From Candidatus Pseudoscillospira faecavium (GTDB taxonomy: Bacteria; Bacillota; Clostridia; Oscillospirales; Oscillospiraceae), in the NCBI GenBank assembly GCA_904420565.1, contig CAJFVV010000031.1:1-35143 (forward strand): a stretch of DNA of 35,143 nt. The letters are read 5' to 3'. The notes under the pieces are model-generated. The model had not been told where the DNA came from. It did not search any database and saw only the letters and a list, made by a program, of their open reading frames with translations. This document shows positions 23,351 to 30,401 of the stretch, piece after piece. The first letter of the stretch is position 1. Every line of letters begins with the position of its first letter. The position numbers were made by a program, and so were the translations under genes.

Positions 23351-25846
23351 TTACAAATAGCGCCCGGTAATACTGTCTGCATTTTTGGCAATTTCTTCCG
23401 GCGTACCTGCCGCGACCAGTCTGCCCCCTTCTTCTCCGCCGCCCGGCCCCATGTCCAGCACATAATCGGCATTGCGGATCACATCCAGATCGTGCTCAAT
23501 AACGACCACCGTGGCCCCGCTGTCAATCAGTGTCTGAAAAACCTGCAGCAAAGTGCGCACATCCAAAGGATGCAGGCCAATGGTAGGCTCATCAAACACA
23601 AAAACAGTGTCTTCCTGTTCCCGCCCCATCTCGCTGGCCAGCTTGAGCCGCTGCGCCTCACCGCCGGAAAGGCTTGGCGTGGCCTCTCCCAGTGTGAGGT
23701 ACCCCAGCCCCAGCCGCTCCAGCACAGTCAGGCGCTGCCGCACTACCTTCCAGTCCGCGCAAGCCTCCAATGCCGTATGAATATCCATAGCCATTAATTC
23801 CGGCAGGGTATATTCCATCCCAGCCTTTGTTCCAGCCCGGACGTTCCCTGCATCCTTCCCATACCGTGCTCCCCGGCAATCCGGGCAGGGAATTTCTACA
23901 TCCGGCAAAAACTGCACATCCAAACTGATCGAGCCGGTCCCGTCACAAGTGGGACAGCGCAGCTTCCCGGTGTTGTAGGAAAAATCTCCGGCTTTATACC
24001 CCCTGCTTTTGGCATCCGGAGTGCGGGCAAAAATTTTGCGCAGCTCATCATGGACGTTGGCATACGTTGCCACCGTGGAGCGTACATTGAGACCGATGGG
24101 CGTAGCATCGATGAGCTTAACGCGGTGGATTCCCTCCGCTTCTACAGAACGAACGTGCTCCGGCAAATTTTTCCCCGCAGTCAACGCTTCCAAACCAGGA
24201 ACCAGACTTTCCAGAATCAAAGTAGTCTTGCCGGAGCCAGACACTCCGGTTACCACCGTCATTCGCCCTTTCGGAATTACGATTTCCATGGGTTTGACCG
24301 TGTGAATGGCTCCTGTAGAAAGGCGGATGACACCGCTTTCAAACAGTGCCGCGGCTGGCGTGCGCCGCCGCAGCGGTAATTTTGTCTTTTCTGAAAGAAA
24401 CGGGCCGATTTGCGAAGCAACATTGTCTCTCAGCTGCGGCACAGTCCCCTGCGCAATCACATGCCCTCCTCCTGCACCGGCTTCCGGTCCCATTTCAATC
24501 ACCCAGTCCGCGTGGTTCAGAACCTGTGTATCGTGATCCACCAGCAGCACAGAATTCCCATCGGCCACCAAATCGTCCATCACGGCTGTAAGGCCTGACA
24601 GGTTGGACGGATGCAAGCCAATGGAAGGCTCATCCAGCACATAGAGCACCCCTGTTGTGCGGTTGCGCACCGCGCGGGCAAGCTGCATCCGCTGCCGTTC
24701 CCCGGTGGATAACGTGGCCGCTGCCCGATCCAGCGCAAGATAATCCAGTCCCAGTTCCATCAGACGCTTTGCCACTGTTTGAAAGGATGCACAAATATTC
24801 ACTGCCATCGGGCGCATTTCCTCCGGCAGCGTGTCCGGCACACCACTCACCCAAACCGCCAGCTCTTTCAGGGGCATGCGGCAAGCCTCGTCCAAACCGA
24901 TGCCCCGCAGCTTCGGCGCGCGGGCCGCAGCCGACAGGCGCGTGCCGCCGCAGTCCGGACACACATCCTCTTTCAAAAATTTTTCCACCCGTTTCATGCC
25001 TTTTTCATCTTTCACTTTGGCCAGGGCATTTTCTACAGTATACACAGCATTGAAATAAGTAAAATCCAGCTCAGCAGCCTGGTTGGAATTTTTTGCATGA
25101 TACAGGATATGTTTCTTCACCGCCGGTCCGTGATAAACAATTTCCTTTTCCTGCTGTGTCAGGTCCCGAAAGGGCACATCGGTGCGCACGCCCATCTCGC
25201 GGCAGACATCCGTCATCAGCGACCACATGAGGGTATTCCAGGGGGCCACAGCGCCCTGGTCAATGGTAAGGGATTCATCCGGCACCAAAGCATCGTGATC
25301 CACCGTGCGCACAATTCCAGTTCCGCCGCAGGTGCGGCAGGCACCCTGGCTGTTGAATGCCAATTCCTCTGCCCCGGGCGCATAAAAATGCGCGCCGCAG
25401 TCCGGGCAAACCAATGCCTGTCCCGCCGCCACCGCCAGCGTGGGCGGCACATAGTGGCCATTGGGGCAGCGGTGGCTGGCCAGGCGGGAATACATCAGCC
25501 GCAAACTGTTGAGCAACTCGGTTCCGGTTCCAAAGGTGCTGCGGATACCGGGGACGCCCGGGCGCTGATGAAGCGCCAATGCCGCCGGAACATACAGCAC
25601 TTCATCTACATCGGCCTTCGCCGCCTGAGTCATCCGACGCCGGGTATAAGTGGACAGCGCTTCCAGATACCGCCGGGAGCCTTCGGCATACAGCACGCCC
25701 AGGGCCAAAGAAGACTTACCGGAACCGGATACCCCGGCAATCCCCACGATTTGATGCAGCGGAATATCAACATCAATATTTTTCAAATTGTGCACCCTGG
25801 CGCCGCGAATTTTGATTTTCTGCGGGGCTGCAAATTCTTTTTTCAC
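23351..25846 (-). CDS. UvrA-like ABC ATPase lacking the UvrB-binding domain (UvrA2 type)
   Basis: This 831-residue protein has two ABC ATPase modules of the UvrA family: Walker A GVSGSGKSSLA (about 38-48) and GVSGSGKTTLI, signatures LSTGERQRMQLARA and LSGGEAQRLKLASE, Walker B YVLDEPSIGLH and VFDEPTIGLH. Zinc-finger cysteines are present (CPNGHY...CPDC, CRTCGGTG, CPTCDGTGS...CPDCRG). Between the first zinc pair and FNSQGACRTC there are only about 45 residues, where standard UvrA (about 940 residues) has a further UvrB-binding domain. It therefore resembles UvrA2/DrrC-type proteins, linked in other bacteria to tolerance of DNA-binding drugs rather than to UvrABC repair. The start is GTG at 25846, eight bases after AGGAGG. 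Confidence 0.9.
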   Translation of the reverse strand: MKKEFAAPQKIKIRGARVHNLKNIDVDIPLHQIVGIAGVSGSGKSSLALGVLYAEGSRRYLEALSTYTRRRMTQAAKADVDEVLYVPAALALHQRPGVPGIRSTFGTGTELLNSLRLMYSRLASHRCPNGHYVPPTLAVAAGQALVCPDCGAHFYAPGAEELAFNSQGACRTCGGTGIVRTVDHDALVPDESLTIDQGAVAPWNTLMWSLMTDVCREMGVRTDVPFRDLTQQEKEIVYHGPAVKKHILYHAKNSNQAAELDFTYFNAVYTVENALAKVKDEKGMKRVEKFLKEDVCPDCGGTRLSAAARAPKLRGIGLDEACRMPLKELAVWVSGVPDTLPEEMRPMAVNICASFQTVAKRLMELGLDYLALDRAAATLSTGERQRMQLARAVRNRTTGVLYVLDEPSIGLHPSNLSGLTAVMDDLVADGNSVLLVDHDTQVLNHADWVIEMGPEAGAGGGHVIAQGTVPQLRDNVASQIGPFLSEKTKLPLRRRTPAAALFESGVIRLSTGAIHTVKPMEIVIPKGRMTVVTGVSGSGKTTLILESLVPGLEALTAGKNLPEHVRSVEAEGIHRVKLIDATPIGLNVRSTVATYANVHDELRKIFARTPDAKSRGYKAGDFSYNTGKLRCPTCDGTGSISLDVQFLPDVEIPCPDCRGARYGKDAGNVRAGTKAGMEYTLPELMAMDIHTALEACADWKVVRQRLTVLERLGLGYLTLGEATPSLSGGEAQRLKLASEMGREQEDTVFVFDEPTIGLHPLDVRTLLQVFQTLIDSGATVVVIEHDLDVIRNADYVLDMGPGGGEEGGRLVAAGTPEEIAKNADSITGRYL

Positions 25847-25964
25847 ACAGGAAACCTCCTTTTGTTGCTTCTTTTCCAAGCCATCAAATTTCTGCGAAAC
25901 CAGCCAGGTGATCTGTGGCAATCCACCTTTCAAACTGCAAGGAAAAGTATATATCACCGGAATG

Positions 25965-25991
25965 CAAAAAAACCGCCTGTCAGGCGGTTTT
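25965..25991 (-). terminator. Terminator-like hairpin upstream of the uvrA-like gene
   Basis: AAAACCGCCTG pairs with CAGGCGGTTTT around one base, and a run of seven T residues follows on the minus strand. It lies between the tRNA terminator and the uvrA-like start, so it may be a leader attenuator. No promoter was found that settles this. Confidence 0.7.
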
Positions 25992-26071
25992 CTCAAACAC
26001 GGCATAACGCCAGCAGCAACATAATCAAAAACGACGAAAAAACACAAGTGCCGTGTTTTCCTGTCATGAGA

Positions 26072-26110
26072 TAAAAAATACGTCGGAGCAAAGCGAACTT
26101 TGCTCCGACG
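26072..26110 (-). terminator. Terminator of tRNA-Arg
   Basis: A 13-base-pair stem with a TTCG tetraloop (CGTCGGAGCAAAG and complement) begins immediately after the tRNA CCA end and is followed by TATTTTTTATC on the minus strand. Confidence 0.92.
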
Positions 26111-26187
26111 TGGTACGGCTGGAGGGATTCGAACCCGCGACCTTTTGATTCGTAGTCAAACACTCTATCCAACTGAGCTACAGCCGC
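26111..26187 (-). tRNA. tRNA-Arg(ACG)
   Basis: A 77-base cloverleaf with T8-A9, D-arm GCTCAGTTGGATAGAGT, anticodon loop CTACGAA (anticodon ACG), T-arm GGGTTCGAATCCC and an encoded CCA. The acceptor stem is GCGGCTG/CAGCCGT, so the first pair is a G1-U72 wobble. The anticodon ACG is expected to be modified to ICG by TadA. Confidence 0.96.
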
Positions 26188-26213
26188 ATACTGATCTCGC
26201 AGACAGCTTTTAT

Positions 26214-26242
26214 ATATTACCATGCCTTTTTCCAAAATGCAA
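26214..26242 (-). promoter_or_regulatory. Promoter of tRNA-Arg
   Basis: On the minus strand TTGCAT (26237-26242), 17 bases, TAATAT (26214-26219). Confidence 0.5.
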
Positions 26243-26303
26243 GTATTTTTTGAAAAATTTTTCCCATTTTTTTCGCCATACCGTATTCCCAGCGCGATCG
26301 CTG

Positions 26304-26332
26304 TTGTTTTTCTTCTTTTTTTGTGATATGAT
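26304..26332 (+). promoter_or_regulatory. Promoter of the DivIVA-like gene
   Basis: TTGTTT (26304-26309), 17 bases, TATGAT (26327-26332), about 75 bases before the ATG. Confidence 0.5.
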
Positions 26333-26406
26333 GCAATCATTAAATTATTTCGTCCTCTTTCTGACACATAGGTTGATTGCAGAAACGACAGAAGCTGGTG
26401 AGCACT

Positions 26407-27195
26407 ATGGAAAACAACACCTTTAAAGGATCCCTGTTTGGCGGATTTAATCGCCAGGATGTTATGAATTATATAGAAAAGGCATCCAAAGAAAGCGCGG
26501 CATTGCTGCAGGAAAAAGACACCCAGATCAGTGCACTGGAGCAGCAGGTGCAGGAATTATCTGCCCAGCAAGCACAATTGCACAGCGAACTGCAGAACAT
26601 AATGCAGCGCTATGACCAAACCTGTCAGGCACTGACAGAAGCGCAAAAAGCCTGTGTCTCCGCCCAGGATTCCCTGCAAAAAGCAGAGGAGCAGGCCGCA
26701 CGGGACGCAGACGAACAAAAACGACTCACCACTACCCTGGAAGGTCTGCAGCAGGAAGTGGATGAATATCACAAACTGAAAAACAATATTGCCGAAGTGG
26801 AAGTGGAAGCCAAACACCGGGCAGATACGATCGTTGCAGAGGCAAAAGCCAACGCCGAATCACTGCTGCAGAAAGCCCGCACACAGGCAGATACCATGCT
26901 GCGCGAAGCCAAATCCCAGGCAGAAAAAACGCGCAGCGAAGCCAACACTGCAGCTGCGGCAACCCGGCAGCGCGCGGATCAGCACGCCGTGCTGACCCGC
27001 CAGCAGCTTAATGCACTGCTCAGCAGCTGCAAAACACAATATGAAGCTCTGCTGGAAAATTACAAAGCCGCAGCGATGCAGGCAGCCACTGGCCTGCAGA
27101 AAGCTCAGGAAAATTTGGCCCGGCTGCCCGGCACCCTGGACAAAATCGGCGAAGGTCTGGCCAAACTCAGCGAAAGCAAGCAGAAAAAGGACTGA
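26407..27195 (+). CDS. DivIVA-like coiled-coil protein
   Basis: This 262-residue protein begins with a DivIVA-type motif (FKGSLFGGFNRQDVMNYIEK, about 5-24) followed by a long heptad-rich coiled coil (about 25-140) and a second, alanine/glutamate-rich helical region (about 145-230). DivIVA-family proteins bind curved or septal membrane and recruit division or wall-synthesis factors; here the N-terminal motif supports membrane targeting but the partner is unknown. The start at 26407 is chosen for the conserved MENNTF beginning, with a modest GGTGAG site; an in-frame ATG lies at 26377. The fumarase beta gene starts four bases after its stop, implying coupling. Confidence 0.75.
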   Translation: MENNTFKGSLFGGFNRQDVMNYIEKASKESAALLQEKDTQISALEQQVQELSAQQAQLHSELQNIMQRYDQTCQALTEAQKACVSAQDSLQKAEEQAARDADEQKRLTTTLEGLQQEVDEYHKLKNNIAEVEVEAKHRADTIVAEAKANAESLLQKARTQADTMLREAKSQAEKTRSEANTAAAATRQRADQHAVLTRQQLNALLSSCKTQYEALLENYKAAAMQAATGLQKAQENLARLPGTLDKIGEGLAKLSESKQKKD

Positions 27196-27199
27196 TGGT

Positions 27200-27748
27200 A
27201 TGACCTATGAAATTCAAACCGCAGCAATTCGCTCTTATCTTCCCAAACTGCGCATCGGCGACCGGGTGCTGCTGAGCGGCACAATTTACACCTCCCGGGA
27301 CGCCGCCCACAAACGCATTTTTGAAGCGCTGGACAGCGGCGCTCCCCTCCCCTATCCTTTGCAGGATGCAATCATCTACTATGCCGGCCCCACACCGGCA
27401 CAGCCTGGAATGGCGGTTGGTTCCTGCGGTCCCACCACTGCCGGGCGGATGGACAGCTTTGCCCCACGCCTTTTGGATCTCGGCCTGGCTGCCATGATTG
27501 GAAAAGGAGACCGCAGCGCCGCAGTGGTAGATGCCATTCGGAGAAATGGCGCAGTGTATTTTGCCGCAGTCGGCGGGGCCGGCGCACTGATTGCAAAACA
27601 CATTACCCAGGCAGAAGTCATCGCCTACGAGGATTTGGGCTGTGAAAGCGTAAAAAAAATGCAGGTGGATGCACTGCCGCTGATTGTGGCCATCGATGCC
27701 ACCGGCGCAAACCTCTATCAAACCGGTCGGCTGGCCTATCAAATCTGA
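27200..27748 (+). CDS. Fumarate/tartrate hydratase beta subunit (Fe-S hydro-lyase C-terminal domain)
   Basis: This 182-residue protein matches the beta subunit of two-subunit class I fumarase or L-tartrate dehydratase. The key block is YYAGPTPAQPGMAVGSCGPT followed by TAGRMDSFAPRLLDLGLAAM and IGKGDRS; DLGCESVKKMQVDALPLIV is also typical. Fumarase versus tartrate dehydratase cannot be told apart from this subunit alone. The alpha subunit, which holds the 4Fe-4S cluster and is normally directly upstream, is absent; a DivIVA-like gene takes its place, four bases away. AAAAGGA lies before the ATG. A terminator follows. Confidence 0.9.
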   Translation: MTYEIQTAAIRSYLPKLRIGDRVLLSGTIYTSRDAAHKRIFEALDSGAPLPYPLQDAIIYYAGPTPAQPGMAVGSCGPTTAGRMDSFAPRLLDLGLAAMIGKGDRSAAVVDAIRRNGAVYFAAVGGAGALIAKHITQAEVIAYEDLGCESVKKMQVDALPLIVAIDATGANLYQTGRLAYQI

Positions 27749-27752
27749 AAAG

Positions 27753-27784
27753 ATCTGCAGCATATCCATGCTGCAGATTTTTTT
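27753..27784 (+). terminator. Terminator of the DivIVA-fumarase beta operon
   Basis: An 11-base-pair perfect stem (ATCTGCAGCAT and complement) with an ATCC loop and six or more T residues. Confidence 0.92.
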
Positions 27785-27811
27785 GCGCAAATTTCACGGA
27801 AACTGCAAAGT

Positions 27812-28441
27812 TTACAGATCCAACGCACAGACAGCATTCTGAAATGCTTCTATAAAACTGCATACATGATAGCCATCGCACACCGCATGATGCACCTGCA
27901 CCGCCATCGGAAGCCAATAACGGCCGTCTTTTTCCCGGTATTTTCCCAGTGTGAAAATAGGGCGCAAATACTCATAGCCATCTACATGCAGATGGAAACT
28001 TTCAAAAGCGGCCCATGGCAGCATGGAGACCGTAAAGCAGTTTTCCGGCTGGTACGGCTTTGCATTCATGGCTTCTATCGCCCCAAAACATGCGATATCC
28101 TTGTCATAACGGCGGCAAAATTCGCTGTATTGTGACGCATATTCTGTCCAGAGGTTGGAAAAGGTCTTTGTCTCTTTGTGAAATACGGTATAACATGGAG
28201 ACATTGTTTCATAAAGCACCAATTCGCCGTTTGTGCGAAACGACATGTGAAACTGCTCCATGCCGTTGACAGTTTTTGCCAAAAAATAAAGTATCGTTGG
28301 ATACAGCTTCAACTTCTTTTGCCGGACGGATGTAATGTCAATTTCCACCGTCATGCTGTAGGTGCAGGGAACCGTATGCAAATAATGCTCAAAATACTCT
28401 TTTCTCGGCCAGTGCTCCCGATCAATCACCGTATAAAGCAT
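27812..28441 (-). CDS. Chloramphenicol acetyltransferase family protein
   Basis: This 209-residue protein aligns end to end with type A chloramphenicol acetyltransferases (N-terminal IDREHWPRKEYFEHYL, central FGAIEAMNAKPYQPENCF, C-terminal VHHAVCDGYHVCSFIEAFQN). The catalytic histidine of HHAVCDGYH and the structural aspartate are present. The serine that stabilises the tetrahedral intermediate (S148, in PWxSF) is alanine here: PWAAF. That change lowers activity strongly in studied CATs, so resistance is not assured and another acyl acceptor is possible (inference). The start at 28441 follows AGGAGA by six bases. It is downstream of, and probably co-transcribed with, the small Cys-containing gene (32-base gap). 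Confidence 0.85.
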   Translation of the reverse strand: MLYTVIDREHWPRKEYFEHYLHTVPCTYSMTVEIDITSVRQKKLKLYPTILYFLAKTVNGMEQFHMSFRTNGELVLYETMSPCYTVFHKETKTFSNLWTEYASQYSEFCRRYDKDIACFGAIEAMNAKPYQPENCFTVSMLPWAAFESFHLHVDGYEYLRPIFTLGKYREKDGRYWLPMAVQVHHAVCDGYHVCSFIEAFQNAVCALDL

Positions 28442-28473
28442 TGTCATTCTCCTTTCGTGGGCAGCCGTATGCA

Positions 28474-28821
28474 TCAATCAAGGAAGTTCCCTTTGAAAAA
28501 ATTCTCATTTCCAAGCTTTTTGGCACGCAGACGAAAGAGCACACATCCGTCCGGGCAGACCAGGTCTTTGCAATATTTATCGCTGCCGCCGATATTTTCC
28601 AGATCGCCGCCGCTTCTGACCGCTTCCATAATCGGATAGAGCATCATCATGGTTTTGGAGCAAATACCGTATCCATCCTGATTCACCGGGCAGCCATATG
28701 TGCAGGTATAACGGTCGCCGATTTCTTCCCCGTTCCTGCAATAGCGCTCTGTACGATCACCGCGCAGGAAGCCGGTCACTTCAATCTCAAAGGCGTATTC
28801 CTCTTCATACCACTTTTTCAC
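28474..28821 (-). CDS. Small cysteine-containing protein, TIGR04076-like
   Basis: This 115-residue cytoplasmic protein starts at a GTG (28821) after AGAGGG. It carries seven cysteines in a pattern (RYCRNGEE, YTCTYGCP, GICSKTMMMLYPIMEA, KYCKDLVCPDGCVLFRL) that I associate with the TIGR04076 family, small proteins of unknown function common in anaerobes. The conserved G-I-C-x-x-x-x-x-x-x-Y-P centre and C-P-D-G-C end argue for a metal- or cofactor-binding role but nothing more. It heads a two-gene unit with the CAT-family gene, divergent from marR. A TAAAAT -10 at 28856-28861 with a weak TTTTTA -35 is its likely promoter. Confidence 0.75.
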   Translation of the reverse strand: MKKWYEEEYAFEIEVTGFLRGDRTERYCRNGEEIGDRYTCTYGCPVNQDGYGICSKTMMMLYPIMEAVRSGGDLENIGGSDKYCKDLVCPDGCVLFRLRAKKLGNENFFKGNFLD

Positions 28822-28913
28822 TTGTTTTCCCTCTTTCTGCTTTTTTATTGTTTCGATTTTATCATATTCCCCCAGAATTAAAAAGCCAAACAACCTATAA
28901 AATCTCCCGCAAC

Positions 28914-28944
28914 GCCGGCACGAATAAACCCGTGCGGCTTTTTT
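28914..28944 (+). terminator. Terminator-like hairpin on the plus strand before marR
   Basis: GCCGGCACG pairs with CGTGCGGC (one bulge) and is followed by TTTTTT. No plus-strand gene lies directly upstream, since the preceding genes are on the other strand, so it may limit antisense transcription or insulate the marR promoter. Confidence 0.65.
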
Positions 28945-28955
28945 CAAAACAGCGG

Positions 28956-28983
28956 TTGACAAATGTCCGAAATCGGATATAAT
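28956..28983 (+). promoter_or_regulatory. Promoter of marR
   Basis: Perfect TTGACA (28956-28961) and TATAAT (28978-28983) with a 16-base spacer. One operator occupies the spacer and a second lies at the transcription start. Confidence 0.85.
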
Positions 28984-29004
28984 ATATATGTCCGAAATCA
29001 GACA
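28964..29004 (+). promoter_or_regulatory. Two MarR operators
   Basis: Two 16-base imperfect palindromes with the same left half, TGTCCGAAATCGGATA (28964-28979) and TGTCCGAAATCAGACA (28989-29004), lie 25 bases apart. The first fills the -35/-10 spacer and overlaps the -10; the second covers the start region up to the ribosome binding site. The layout predicts autorepression by the MarR protein encoded next. Confidence 0.75.
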
Positions 29005-29017
29005 AGGAGTGAAGTGG

Positions 29018-29449
29018 ATGCACTATTTGCATGCAGGGGAATATACTTATCTCTCCGGTGAAATCAATGCCCTATACCATGAGGCCGCTGTCAAGGCCGG
29101 CATTTCCGACAGCATTCAAAATATATTATACGTCATCTGCGAAAAAGGCGGCAGCTGCTCGCAAAGCGAAATCAGCAAACTGACCGGCATGAGCCGGCAA
29201 ACGATCAATTCGGCCATCCGAAAATTGGAAAAGGACGGCATTGTTTATCTGACACCGGGAAAGGGAAGAAACACCATCGTTTGCCTGAGCGAAACAGGCA
29301 AACAATTTGCAGCGGAAAAGATTGAGCCGCTGTTTGCAATCGAAAATAAAATCTGGGGAGCATGGACAGAAGAAGAACGGCAGCAATATCTGCAGCTCAC
29401 CCGAAAATACCGGGACGCGCTGAAAGCGCATTTGAAAACCATGCTTTGA
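29018..29449 (+). CDS. MarR family transcriptional regulator
   Basis: This 143-residue protein has a winged helix-turn-helix core: GGSCSQSEISKLTGMSRQTI (about 47-66) as the helix-turn-helix and KDGIVYLTPGKGRNTIVCL as the wing, flanked by dimerisation helices at both ends. MarR proteins are dimeric repressors released by small ligands or oxidation. The start at 29018 follows AAGGAG by nine bases; an in-frame ATG at 28988 falls inside the second operator. The two operators in its promoter point to autoregulation and possibly control of the divergent small gene and CAT-family gene. The RNHCP gene follows 18 bases later. Confidence 0.9.
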   Translation: MHYLHAGEYTYLSGEINALYHEAAVKAGISDSIQNILYVICEKGGSCSQSEISKLTGMSRQTINSAIRKLEKDGIVYLTPGKGRNTIVCLSETGKQFAAEKIEPLFAIENKIWGAWTEEERQQYLQLTRKYRDALKAHLKTML

Positions 29450-29467
29450 AAAAAGGAGACCATTTCC

Positions 29468-29908
29468 ATGAACCGAGAAAACAAGCGAAAGCTTTATGCA
29501 AAAAATTATTATAAAACCCACGCGTGCAGCGACAGTTTCACATGCAAGGTTTGCGGCCGACCGGTCGTCCCAACCGGCGCCGGCAGCGATCATCGGAATC
29601 ACTGCCCCAACTGCCTGTGCAGCCTGCATTTGGACATTGAACCCGGCGACCGCGCCTCTGACTGCGGCGGCATTATGGAGCCCATCGGCGTCTGGATCCG
29701 AAAAAACGGTGAATGGGCACTGCTCCACCGCTGCCGGCGATGCGGACAAATCAGCTCCAATCGGATTGCAGCGGACGACAATCCCATGAAACTGATGTCT
29801 ATCGCCATGAAACCATTGACGCAGCCGCCCTTTCCTCTGGAACGCATTGAAGAAATGACCGCTCTGATGGGCGGGGACGGATGCTTGCACACCGCCAGAG
29901 AATCTTAA
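29468..29908 (+). CDS. RNHCP domain protein
   Basis: This 146-residue protein contains the RNHCP domain, named for its conserved motif, seen here as FTCKVCGRPV, GAGSDHRNHCPNCLCSLHLD, PGDRASDCGG and LLHRCRRCGQISSNRIAADD. Four CxxC-type pairs suggest two zinc sites. The function of the family is unknown; the domain often occurs in predicted RNA- or translation-related proteins. It is probably co-transcribed with marR and has a good site (GGAGA). A strong terminator follows. Confidence 0.88.
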   Translation: MNRENKRKLYAKNYYKTHACSDSFTCKVCGRPVVPTGAGSDHRNHCPNCLCSLHLDIEPGDRASDCGGIMEPIGVWIRKNGEWALLHRCRRCGQISSNRIAADDNPMKLMSIAMKPLTQPPFPLERIEEMTALMGGDGCLHTARES

Positions 29909-29933
29909 TTGCGGCACTGCAGCAACAGCATAA

Positions 29934-29971
29934 AAAAAGCGTGCAGGAGGCTGCCCTCCTGCACGCTTTTT
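29934..29971 (+). terminator. Terminator of the marR operon
   Basis: AAAAAGCGTGCAGGAGG pairs with CCTCCTGCACGCTTTTT over a CTGC loop; it can work on both strands. Confidence 0.93.
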
Positions 29972-30087
29972 CTGCACAACACTCTGCGGCTATCCTCTGT
30001 CAATTTCTGCTGCGGAGCGCTTCTTTTTTCAAACTGACCTTTTGAATGTGCAGATTTATCACAATTTATGTTCCACGATCGGCAGAC

Positions 30088-30237
30088 TCAGCAGCCGCAG
30101 CTGGGCTGAGGCGCGCAGCCGCAATTGCAGCCGCAGCCGCACTGATTATTGCTGCCATTCCCACAGCAGCAGCAAATCAGAATAATCGCAATGATGATCC
30201 AGCAGCAGTTACCGCCGAAAAAGCCCTGATTGTACAT
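30088..30237 (-). CDS. 49-residue cysteine-rich membrane peptide
   Basis: A short gene with an excellent ribosome binding site (GGAGG, eight bases before the ATG). The product has 13 cysteines in 49 residues: MYNQGFFGGNCCW, a hydrophobic helix IIIAIILI (14-21), a block of four cysteines (22-25), a GNGSNNQ linker and a tail of alternating CGC repeats ending PSCGC. Similar small clostridial proteins are sometimes named chorion-class high-cysteine proteins, with no known function. The helix may insert it in the membrane, and the tail could bind metal or form a disulfide-linked spore or surface layer (inference). It reads on the minus strand; a plus-strand frame over the same bases is low-complexity alanine and is rejected. 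A small stem-loop (CGACCG/CGGTC, about 30264-30283) lies in its leader. Confidence 0.7.
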   Translation of the reverse strand: MYNQGFFGGNCCWIIIAIILICCCCGNGSNNQCGCGCNCGCAPQPSCGC

Positions 30238-30349
30238 AAATGAAACCTCCTAAGATTCGTTCTCGACCGTTTTGGCCGGTCTCACTTCATTCTATGTACA
30301 TCTCCGCATTTGGTGATAGCCTGCGCTGAAATTTTCCATCGCTTTGATT

Positions 30350-30388
30350 GTAAATACAGGTCCTACAACCTTTCGGCCGCAGGACCTG
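30350..30388 (-). terminator. Terminator of the malic enzyme gene
   Basis: CAGGTCCT pairs with AGGACCTG around an inner stem capped by a GAAA tetraloop, followed by TATTTAC on the minus strand, 14 bases after the stop. Confidence 0.75.
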
Positions 30389-30401
30389 TTCTCATATCAT
30401 G

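Noticed and set aside
25847-26047. Extended N-terminus of the uvrA-like gene
   Set aside because: The extension has no ribosome binding site and crosses a terminator hairpin; the GTG at 25846 follows AGGAGG.
28964-29004. CRISPR-like direct repeats
   Set aside because: Only two copies, palindromic and placed on a promoter; operators explain them better.
30046-30243. A plus-strand 65-codon Ala-rich frame
   Set aside because: It is the reverse complement of the CGC repeats of the minus-strand Cys-rich peptide, which has the better ribosome binding site.
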